From Planctomycetota bacterium (GTDB lineage Bacteria > Planctomycetota > Phycisphaerae > WQYP01): DNA of 7,839 bases. This document shows positions 1 to 5,218 of this stretch, piece after piece. The position numbers were made by a program, and so were the translations under genes. The stretch spans positions 1 to 7,839 of the forward strand of contig JAJZCT010000139.1 of assembly GCA_021828925.1 (NCBI GenBank). The letters are read 5' to 3'. Below the pieces are notes generated by a model, which worked only from the letters and a program-made list of their open reading frames with translations, searched no databases and had not been told where the DNA came from. Position 1 is the stretch's first letter; each line of letters starts with the position of its first letter.

Positions 1-98
1 GTGGTGGTGTACGAATAGCGCCGCACGGCGATAATCCCAAATGGGATCAGGGCCAGGAGCACCAGATCACCTATAATATAAAATTTTCTTGTTCTGGC
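1..98 (-). repeat. 98-bp perfect inverted copy of the actE 5' end
   Basis: Read on the minus strand, these bases are identical to 1289-1386, codons 3 to about 35 of actE (position p pairs with 1387-p). The match stops sharply at 98/99. It carries in-frame stops at 16-18 and 79-81 relative to the actC frame, so it cannot be actC coding sequence, and it replaces whatever actC sequence should lie upstream. Zero differences over 98 bp, including synonymous sites, means the copy is very young or artificial. A chimeric join at a contig end is the simplest explanation. The match may continue beyond position 1, outside the window. Confidence 0.95.
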
Positions 99-99
99 A

Positions 100-666
100 T
101 TGGCTATCCCGGCCCGCGAACTCTTTGGGCTTAAAGACTTAATTACCAAGCGGCATTTGGACAATCTGGCGAAAATCACGCTGGTCATGGGATCCATCGT
201 CACGTACGTCTATATGATGGAATTTTTCATCGCCTATTACAGCGGTAACGGCTATGAACAGTTTGCGTATCTTACCCGCATCATGGGGCCGTATTGGCGC
301 ATGGGCTGGCTGATTCTATTCTGCAATTGCGTAGTGCCGCAGATTTTCTGGTTCAAATTCGCCCGTACAACCTGGTGGCTGGCCCTGCCGGCGGCGTTGT
401 TATGCCTCGTTGGCATGTGGAGCGAACGCTTTGTTATTATCGTCACGGTGTTGAATCGTGATTTCCTGCCCAGCGCCTGGCACAATTACGCTCCGACGTA
501 TGTGGATTGGCTGACATTTGCGGGCAGTATCGGGCTGTTCTTTACGTTGTTTTTATTGTTCTGCCGCTTTTTGCCGATGATTGCGATGTCGGAAGTAAAA
601 GCGATTCTGCCGCAGGCCGAAGGGCATGTGCATGATGATTCCTCCGCCGGAGCGGCAGGACATTAA
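100..666 (+). CDS. actC: Alternative complex III subunit ActC, C-terminal fragment (5' end lost)
   Basis: ActC is the NrfD-like polytopic membrane subunit of alternative complex III; it helps form the quinol-oxidising membrane part. The visible 188 residues match the C-terminal part of the family: an opening IPARELFGLKDLIT-like loop, then hydrophobic segments at about residues 23-47, 69-88, 92-118 and 137-163, with ERFVIIV and a WLTFAGSIG-type last helix. Full-length ActC is usually about 450-480 aa with ten helices, so more than half is missing. The TTG at 100 is most likely an internal leucine codon (family members have L-x-IP at this point), not a start; upstream the frame runs into the inverted repeat and its stops. 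The gene is therefore cut by the junction at 98/99, probably artificially. The tail (residues 172-188) is His/Ala/Ser-rich and soluble. actD follows in the same operon. Confidence 0.88.
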   Translation: MAIPARELFGLKDLITKRHLDNLAKITLVMGSIVTYVYMMEFFIAYYSGNGYEQFAYLTRIMGPYWRMGWLILFCNCVVPQIFWFKFARTTWWLALPAALLCLVGMWSERFVIIVTVLNRDFLPSAWHNYAPTYVDWLTFAGSIGLFFTLFLLFCRFLPMIAMSEVKAILPQAEGHVHDDSSAGAAGH

Positions 667-674
667 TGAATAGG

Positions 675-693
675 ATCGGATCGTTGATCTGAT
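675..693 (+). other. Small hairpin between actC and actD
   Basis: ATCGGATC (675-682) and GATCTGAT (686-693) form an 8-bp stem with one G-U wobble and a GTT loop. It sits in the 45-bp actC-actD gap, just after the actC stop. There is no T-run, so it is not a convincing terminator; an RNA-stability or translation element is possible but unproven. Confidence 0.4.
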
Positions 694-711
694 GTTAGTG
701 AGATGGTGGTT

Positions 712-1278
712 ATGAGTACCGCACACAACATAGAAGCAGTAGTCAGTCAACCGCGGATGTATGGTCTGCTGGCGGAATTCCATGATGTGCAAACATTGCT
801 GGATGCCGCGGTAGCTTTGCGTAAAGCCGGTTACAAAAAATGGGATTGTTACACGCCGTTTCCCGTCCATGGCATGGATAAAGCCATGGGCCTGCGCCCG
901 AGCATTCTGCCGTGGATTGCACTTGCCGGTGCTATGGGCGGCGTATTTTCCATTCTCGTACTGGCCCCGCTGTGCAATGCGTTTCTCTACCCCATGATAT
1001 TCTCCGGAAAACCTTATTGGGGGCTGCCGGGCCATATCCCCATGGCTTTTGCGCTAGGTATTCTCGGTGGTACATTGTTTGTCGTGCATGGCTTGTTTGT
1101 GCTGGCGCGCTTGCCGCAATTTTATCATCCGTTATTTACTTCCGAACGCTTCCGTCGGGTAACCGATGACGGCATGTTTATCGCCGTTGAGGCTACAGAT
1201 CCGTCTTACAGTCCATCAGCCACGGCGCAATTGCTCACCAAGCTGGGTGCGGCCGCTGTTGAAGAAATCAGGGATTAA
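712..1278 (+). CDS. actD: Alternative complex III subunit ActD (DUF3341)
   Basis: ActD is a two-helix membrane subunit of alternative complex III with a cytoplasmic-type N-terminal domain; its exact role in the complex is structural as far as known. The protein shows the DUF3341 signature: YGLLAEF near residue 17, then a helix with ALRKAGY, the strongly conserved YTPFPVHGMDKAMGL block (residues 48-61) and an LPWIALAGAMGG entry into the first membrane helix (about 66-88). A second helix lies at about 108-132, followed by a soluble tail with a DDGMFIAVEA strand. At 188 aa it is of normal family length. ATG 712 is preferred because a GTGAG sequence lies 9 nt upstream; ATG 703, in frame and three codons earlier, has almost no spacing to it but cannot be excluded. 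The stop is 4 bp from the actE start, which implies translational coupling. Confidence 0.93.
   Translation: MSTAHNIEAVVSQPRMYGLLAEFHDVQTLLDAAVALRKAGYKKWDCYTPFPVHGMDKAMGLRPSILPWIALAGAMGGVFSILVLAPLCNAFLYPMIFSGKPYWGLPGHIPMAFALGILGGTLFVVHGLFVLARLPQFYHPLFTSERFRRVTDDGMFIAVEATDPSYSPSATAQLLTKLGAAAVEEIRD
1270..1274 (+). promoter_or_regulatory. Ribosome binding site deciding the actE start
   Basis: AGGGA ends 8 nt before ATG 1283 and lies within the last codons of actD. It supports 1283 rather than the in-frame ATG at 1166, which lies deep inside actD. Confidence 0.65.
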
Positions 1279-1282
1279 TACG

Positions 1283-2038
1283 ATGAAAGCCAGAACAAGA
1301 AAATTTTATATTATAGGTGATCTGGTGCTCCTGGCCCTGATCCCATTTGGGATTATCGCCGTGCGGCGCTATTCGTACACCACCACCCCGCGCTTTGCGA
1401 TTATTCAAGGTATGGATCGCATGCCCTATTTGACGCCGGAGCGCCGCAGCCCGGTTTTTGCCGATGACCGCGGCATGCGCCCCCATATCGCCGGTACCAT
1501 GGCCCAACAGGATTTTACGTTTGTTAACATGGCGGAAGCTAGAGCCTATCCCGGGAACTGGAAAAAAGATCATGTCGCAATCCGCAAGAGTTCACAATAT
1601 AACCGTATCATGTTCGGACAGAATCTCGTAAAAGGCAAGGGGCAATTTATTACCAAAATCCCCCTTCCGGTAACGCGACGGCTGGTCTTACGCGGTCAAA
1701 AGGAATTTGATATTTTCTGCACGCCCTGCCATGGCTTTAATGGTATGGGTAACGGCACCGTCAATCAGTATGTCAACAAATTGCGCGCCGCCGGTTCACC
1801 CAATGCCGGCTCCTGGGTTCAGCCGTCAGACCTGACGGGTCCTGGTGTTAAATTTCTGCCTGACGGCGGTCTTTACAATGTAATAACCAATGGTATTGCC
1901 GTCATGGCTGCGTATAAGGATCAGGTGCCCGTTGTGGACCGTTGGGCCATTGTGGCCTATGTGCGGGCGTTGCAGCTTTCGCAGAAGAAAGTTGCCGCCG
2001 GCCGGTTGCCCAAGTCCGTGCGAAACAGGCTCAAGTAA
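1283..2038 (+). CDS. actE: Alternative complex III monohaem cytochrome c subunit ActE
   Basis: ActE is the monohaem cytochrome c of alternative complex III; it relays electrons from the pentahaem ActA side towards the terminal oxidase, outside the cytoplasmic membrane. The 251-aa protein has one uncleaved-looking N-terminal hydrophobic segment (about 9-27) and then a region typical of ActE (residues 43-75, with MPYLTPERRSPVFADDRGMRPHIAGTM-like spacing). The cytochrome domain has the haem motif CTPCH at 146-150 and the likely axial Met208, followed by DRWAIVAYVRALQ, the usual ActE ending of the fold. Two oddities stand out. There is no lipobox cysteine, although many ActE proteins are lipoproteins, so anchoring seems to be by the N-terminal helix. 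The residue after the ligand Met is Ala (MAAY) where Pro is common. Codons 3-35 are the source of the inverted copy at 1-98. Confidence 0.93.
   Translation: MKARTRKFYIIGDLVLLALIPFGIIAVRRYSYTTTPRFAIIQGMDRMPYLTPERRSPVFADDRGMRPHIAGTMAQQDFTFVNMAEARAYPGNWKKDHVAIRKSSQYNRIMFGQNLVKGKGQFITKIPLPVTRRLVLRGQKEFDIFCTPCHGFNGMGNGTVNQYVNKLRAAGSPNAGSWVQPSDLTGPGVKFLPDGGLYNVITNGIAVMAAYKDQVPVVDRWAIVAYVRALQLSQKKVAAGRLPKSVRNRLK
1289..1386 (+). repeat. Source copy of the 98-bp inverted repeat
   Basis: This is the in-frame, intact copy, inside actE codons 3-35. Its inverted partner is 1-98; the two arms are separated by 1190 bp. Because this copy keeps a complete actE reading frame with a proper ribosome binding site, it is the original and the arm at 1-98 is the duplicate. 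Confidence 0.95.
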
Positions 2039-2040
2039 TT

Positions 2041-2044
2041 GGAG
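2041..2044 (+). promoter_or_regulatory. Ribosome binding site deciding the actF start
   Basis: GGAG lies 10 nt before GTG 2055. The other in-frame GTG at 2046 would have only one base of spacing, and longer starts lie inside actE. The GTG at 2055 is therefore the start. Confidence 0.7.
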
Positions 2045-2054
2045 CGTGAATAAC

Positions 2055-3356
2055 GTGTCGAATAAAATCATACAACTCGGGCCGAAGGATCAGTTCTATC
2101 TCGATGAACTCGGTGCCCCGCTGATCAGCGGCGGCTTGATTGCGGGTATTGTGTCACTGGCGGTCGCTACGGGATTAGGCGCTGCCATGCACGATGGCTG
2201 GCGGCAATTCCTGTTCAGTTATCTGACCGCATGGCTGCTGTTTTTCGTTATTTCGGCAAGCTCCCTGTTTTTTGTGCTGGGCCATCATCTGTTTCGCGCT
2301 TCCTGGAGTGTAACGGTCCGCCGGCTGGCGGAAGCCATGAGTTGCAACTTTATTCCGCTGCTGGTTCTGACCATTCCGCTGCTGCTGGGTTTCCATAAAA
2401 TTTTTATCTGGACGCATTACAACTACGTCCATTCCGATCCGAATCTGATTAACAAGACCAGTTATCTCAATGTACCATTCTTTATGGTACGCAGCGTGAT
2501 TTACTTCGCGTTTCTCATCGGATTAAGCTTCTATTTCCGTAACATGTCCGTCGCGCAGGATCAGGACGGCAGCGTTTCCCGCATGCGGCGGCTGCAAAAA
2601 CAGGCAGCTTGGGGATTTTTGGCGGTGTTCTGGGTTATGAACTTCGCCGGAGCTGATTATGTCATGTCGCTTCAACCCAAATGGCTTAGCTACATGGCAC
2701 CGGGCTTTTTCTTCGCCGGCGTCGGCATGGCTGTTTATGCGGTGCTTCCGCTGGTGGCAATGTGGTTTCAGCACAAGGGGAAACTTACCAATTCCATTAC
2801 CACTGAGCATTATCATGATCTGGGGAAATGGCTTTACGGCTGGGCCATGTTCTGGGCCTACATCGGCTTTGCCCAATATATGCTCATCTGGTACGCCAAT
2901 GTCCCCAAAGAGACCACCTTTTTCCTGTTGCGCACCGTCGGGCCTTGGATGATTATCACCATCGCCCTGCTGTTCGGGCACTTTATTGTGCCGTTCTTCG
3001 GTTTAATGTCGCGACATGTCAAACGCCACAAGGGGATGCTGGCCTTCTGGTGCCTGTGGCTTCTGTTTTTTGCTTATCTCGATCTCTTCTGGCAGGTGCA
3101 ACCCATCGTCTGGGTTAACACCCATGTCGGCTTAACCGCCGTGGCAAATGAGCATGATCCGTATAAGTTGCTTGGCGCAGTGGAAAAAATCGTAAGCAAT
3201 CCGCTGCGGCCCATGTCCTTGGCGATAGATGCACTGTGTCTGGTCGGGATCGGCGGGCTGTGGGTGGCGCACACAGCTTATCTGCTGCAGCGCAGTGCCT
3301 TGATGCCCATTCGTGATCCTAAACTGGCCGAAGGTTTGGCCCTGGAAAATATGTGA
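2055..3356 (+). CDS. actF: Alternative complex III integral membrane subunit ActF
   Basis: ActF is the second NrfD-like polytopic subunit of alternative complex III, a paralogue of ActC, sitting in the cytoplasmic membrane. The protein is 433 aa from the GTG start. Ten hydrophobic segments can be read at about 22-43, 54-77, 97-113, 143-161, 184-206, 215-238, 260-281, 293-316, 327-347 and 389-411. Family-typical stretches are GHHLFRASWSVTVRRLAE (77-93), the ADYVMSL-x-P-x-W block (200-210), WLYGWAMFWAYIGFAQYMLIWYAN (259-282) and the GPWMI-x-ITIALLFGHFIVPF region (296-314). The loop between helices 9 and 10 (about 348-388) looks long and polar and may be a lineage insertion. The stop codon is part of the Shine-Dalgarno of the next gene, 7 bp away, so the two are probably co-translated. 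Confidence 0.93.
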   Translation: MSNKIIQLGPKDQFYLDELGAPLISGGLIAGIVSLAVATGLGAAMHDGWRQFLFSYLTAWLLFFVISASSLFFVLGHHLFRASWSVTVRRLAEAMSCNFIPLLVLTIPLLLGFHKIFIWTHYNYVHSDPNLINKTSYLNVPFFMVRSVIYFAFLIGLSFYFRNMSVAQDQDGSVSRMRRLQKQAAWGFLAVFWVMNFAGADYVMSLQPKWLSYMAPGFFFAGVGMAVYAVLPLVAMWFQHKGKLTNSITTEHYHDLGKWLYGWAMFWAYIGFAQYMLIWYANVPKETTFFLLRTVGPWMIITIALLFGHFIVPFFGLMSRHVKRHKGMLAFWCLWLLFFAYLDLFWQVQPIVWVNTHVGLTAVANEHDPYKLLGAVEKIVSNPLRPMSLAIDALCLVGIGGLWVAHTAYLLQRSALMPIRDPKLAEGLALENM

Positions 3357-3363
3357 GGTTTTT

Positions 3364-4158
3364 ATGAGTAACAATCCGTACGACAGTAAACACAATTCTC
3401 CGCCGGAACACATCGATCATGCGGTGCGACCGGAAACCGGCGCTCACACGCAGAAAGATGATGTTGATTCCTATAACATCCTGCTGGTGGGATCATTCAT
3501 GGCTTTGTTCGTCGTGGTTCTGGTGCTTGCGGTTATCGCCTTTTTTCACCATTACCGGCATGTTCTCGAGGCTCAAAAAGAGGCCAGTGTCAGCGACTGG
3601 TCCGCGGCGATTCACCAGCGGCAAATCGCTTCCATCCAACCGCATTGGGTGGGGAAAAATCACAAACAAGCCGCTGTGGGCATTGAACTTGCTGAGGATA
3701 TGGTCGTCGCCCAATACACCCCGCATGCCAAACCGATTCTCTTGCCGGCGTCCCCGCAATCAACTGCCGCGGGGAAAAAGGTTTCCACTGTTCCGCTGCA
3801 CGTTCTTGGCGCCAAACTTTACGCGAGCCTCGGTTGTATTGCCTGCCACACCGTCAATGGTCAGCCGGGGGTTGGTCCGACATGGAAAAATCTCGCCGGC
3901 TATCCACGGAAGCTCACCAACGGAAAAACGGTGATTGCGGATTATAAATTTCTCCGCACCATGATTCTTCACCCCGGCACACTGCTGGTTGTTGGTGAGC
4001 CGGCCGGCGTCATGCCGCCCACGTACGGCCCGATGCTTTCTGGTAAAAAACATCCGCATGAAACCAAGCTCAATGCGATCATCTGGTATATCAATACTCT
4101 CAGCAATCGCAGCAGCAAGGCCACGCAGCCGCCCGTGCCCGATAATCCGGCCAAATGA
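3364..4158 (+). CDS. Membrane-anchored monohaem cytochrome c at the ActG position
   Basis: This is a 264-aa protein, probably a cytochrome c relay between alternative complex III and the oxidase. A polar, His-rich N-terminus (1-35) is followed by one membrane helix (about 37-61). Next comes a stretch (about 66-118) containing RQIASIQPHW and IELAEDMVV, which resembles the small single-helix proteins often found after actF. A Pro/Ser linker then leads to a class I cytochrome c domain (143-264) with haem motif CIACH at 158-162 and likely ligand Met217 in GVMPP. The C-terminal domain is about 85% identical by hand count to the second cytochrome domain of CoxB. ATG 3364 has TGAGG 5 nt upstream, overlapping the actF stop. 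It may be an ActG-like anchor fused to a cytochrome; this is inference. A 136-bp gap with regulatory-looking structure follows. Confidence 0.85.
   Translation: MSNNPYDSKHNSPPEHIDHAVRPETGAHTQKDDVDSYNILLVGSFMALFVVVLVLAVIAFFHHYRHVLEAQKEASVSDWSAAIHQRQIASIQPHWVGKNHKQAAVGIELAEDMVVAQYTPHAKPILLPASPQSTAAGKKVSTVPLHVLGAKLYASLGCIACHTVNGQPGVGPTWKNLAGYPRKLTNGKTVIADYKFLRTMILHPGTLLVVGEPAGVMPPTYGPMLSGKKHPHETKLNAIIWYINTLSNRSSKATQPPVPDNPAK
3790..4155 (+). repeat. Cytochrome c module, copy A (shared with CoxB)
   Basis: Residues 143-264 of the anchored cytochrome align without gaps to CoxB residues 394-513, with 18 differences over 120 positions, including the unusual tail NRSSKATxPPVPD. At DNA level most codons in the part compared closely (around the haem motif) differ synonymously, so the two are old paralogous modules kept alike at protein level. 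Confidence 0.85.
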
Positions 4159-4163
4159 AGTGG

Positions 4164-4193
4164 CTGGCATACGACCAAAACGATTGCTATAAT
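4164..4193 (+). promoter_or_regulatory. Candidate sigma70 promoter with extended -10 for sco-coxB-coxA
   Basis: A perfect -10 box TATAAT lies at 4188-4193, preceded by TGC (extended -10 form TGnTATAAT). A four-of-six -35 match, CTGGCA, lies at 4164-4169 with an 18-bp spacer. It is in the largest intergenic gap of the cluster and points towards sco. Transcription would start near 4200. It could allow the copper chaperone and oxidase genes to be expressed apart from the act genes. The call is from sequence only. Confidence 0.55.
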
Positions 4194-4207
4194 CACGAAT
4201 CGTTTTG
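4176..4207. promoter_or_regulatory. Perfect 10-bp dyad around the -10 box, operator-like
   Basis: CAAAACGATT (4176-4185) and AATCGTTTTG (4198-4207) are exact inverted repeats separated by 12 bp, a centre-to-centre distance of 22 bp, about two helical turns. The TATAAT box lies between the arms. This geometry suits a dimeric or tetrameric repressor covering the promoter. As RNA it would be a 10-bp AT-rich hairpin with a 12-nt loop and only four Ts inside the right arm, so it is a poor intrinsic terminator, though that remains the main alternative. Confidence 0.5.
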
Positions 4208-4209
4208 AT

Positions 4210-4223
4210 TTGCGTTGACGCAA
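4210..4223. repeat. Short palindrome TTGCGT-N2-ACGCAA
   Basis: This 6-bp perfect dyad with a 2-bp centre lies three bases downstream of the larger dyad and just after the expected transcription start. It may be a second protein-binding site or chance; it contains TTGACG, but no matching -10 lies at the right distance. Confidence 0.35.
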
Positions 4224-4234
4224 TAAGAAAGCAA

Positions 4235-4270
4235 GTGCGCGTTGCATCGCTATGATGCGAAAAAACGCAC
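4235..4270 (+). other. Predicted structured leader upstream of sco
   Basis: GTGCG (4235-4239) plus TT (4242-4243) can pair with AACGCAC (4264-4270) around a 2-nt bulge. Inside this, GCATC (4244-4248) pairs with GATGC (4254-4258) over a 5-nt loop. The hairpin ends 24 bases before the sco start and would lie in the 5' leader of a transcript from the candidate promoter. No known riboswitch consensus is recognised. Confidence 0.35.
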
Positions 4271-4294
4271 AGTCATGGTAAGAATGGTTCGTTC

Positions 4295-5212
4295 ATGAAC
4301 GTGCTGAATAAAAAGCGGCTGGTATTTCATGCGTCCTTGCGGTTATTGGCTGTAACCGCAATGGCGGTTGTTTTAGCGCTGTTTTTTATGCTCGTAACTC
4401 CCCGCGCTTCCGGCAATGCCTTTGAAAGCCTGCAAACCGCAACGCAGCAATCACGCGATGCGGTTAATGCGGGCATAACGCCGCATCCCGGCGCTGAACT
4501 GCCGTTACATCTGAAATTTGTTAATTCACATAATCAACCGGTTCGCTTGGGCCAATATTTTCACAAAGGCCGCCCCGTGATCTTTGATTTTGTCTATTTC
4601 CGATGCCCCGGCGTATGTCCATTTGTTGAAATCGGACTGCTGCACTCCATGGAAAAAATGTCCGCCCGCCTCGGCACGGACTATGATGTCGTTACCATCA
4701 GCTTTGATCCCACCGATACGCCCTCTGCCGCCGCGGATAAAAAGGCCGGCTATATCGCGGTGGCTTCGCCAAAATTCAAAAAGGCTTTGGCCGCACATTG
4801 GCACTTTCTTACCGGCAGGCAATCGGCCATTAAGGCCATCACCAAAGCCGTCGGATTCCATTATGTGTTTTATCCCGCTTCCCACACGTATAACCATGCC
4901 GCCGCTATTTATATTGCAACACCGGGCGGCCGACTGGCCAATTATTTTTACGGCATTCACTACAATCCCGCGGATCTGCGTCTGGCATTGGTGGCCGCGG
5001 GCAATCGTAAAATCACCAATGTCTTTGACCAGATACTGTTGTTATGCTGCCAGTTTGATCCCTACACCGGCAAATACACCGCTGTCGCCAGACGCGTCAT
5101 GTTGCTCGGTGGAGTGGGCGTGGTACTAAGCCTGGGGGCGTTTCTCGGCAGTATGGTCTGGTGGGAACGTAAACACCGTGCAAAAAAATCAGAAACTTCA
5201 GGGAAGGTTTAG
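4295..5212 (+). CDS. sco: SCO1/SenC-family copper chaperone for oxidase assembly
   Basis: SCO proteins are thioredoxin-fold, copper-binding proteins on the outer face of the cytoplasmic membrane that help assemble the CuA site of CoxB. The 305-aa protein has an N-terminal membrane helix (about 14-34) and the copper/redox motif FRCPGVCP (Cys104, Cys108). It also has the DVVTISFDPTDTP block (131-143) and the third conserved ligand His201 in the YNHAAAIYIATPGGR strand. So all three copper ligands are present. It is longer than classic SCO: residues 250-265 hold ILLLCCQFDPYTGKYT, and a second membrane helix lies at about 267-288, a form seen in SCO proteins encoded beside ACIII and caa3 genes. 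ATG 4295 has only a weak Shine-Dalgarno (AAGAA, 4280-4284). The stop lies 6 bp before coxB, and the AGGAG for coxB overlaps it. Confidence 0.92.
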   Translation: MNVLNKKRLVFHASLRLLAVTAMAVVLALFFMLVTPRASGNAFESLQTATQQSRDAVNAGITPHPGAELPLHLKFVNSHNQPVRLGQYFHKGRPVIFDFVYFRCPGVCPFVEIGLLHSMEKMSARLGTDYDVVTISFDPTDTPSAAADKKAGYIAVASPKFKKALAAHWHFLTGRQSAIKAITKAVGFHYVFYPASHTYNHAAAIYIATPGGRLANYFYGIHYNPADLRLALVAAGNRKITNVFDQILLLCCQFDPYTGKYTAVARRVMLLGGVGVVLSLGAFLGSMVWWERKHRAKKSETSGKV

Positions 5213-5218
5213 GAGTGT

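Noticed and set aside
100..102. TTG as a true start codon of a short 188-aa protein
   Set aside because: Homology to ActC begins immediately, in the middle of the family, and this codon matches an internal leucine; there is no ribosome binding site, only the inverted repeat upstream.
553..1035. Antisense reading frames, for example 553-1035, 2523-2981, 3760-4170 and 6550-7047 on the minus strand
   Set aside because: They are shadows of well-supported genes with conserved plus-strand products, have no recognisable domains or ribosome binding sites, and are rich in residues typical of reverse-frame translation.
1166..1282. Longer N-terminus for ActE from ATG 1166
   Set aside because: It lies inside actD in another frame, lacks family similarity, and ATG 1283 has AGGGA at proper spacing followed by a clear membrane anchor.
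1890..2054. Longer N-terminus for ActF from ATG 1890
   Set aside because: It overlaps the conserved end of actE, and the translated extension is unlike any ActF; GTG 2055 has GGAG 10 nt upstream.
4176..4207. Rho-independent terminator after the anchored cytochrome gene
   Set aside because: The stem is AT-rich with a 12-nt loop, and no T-tract follows the right arm; the embedded TGCTATAAT makes a promoter-operator reading better. Kept as an alternative.
4215..4256. Second promoter from TTGACG (4215-4220) and TATGAT (4251-4256)
   Set aside because: Both boxes are good singly, but the spacer would be 30 bp, far from the usable 16-18 bp.
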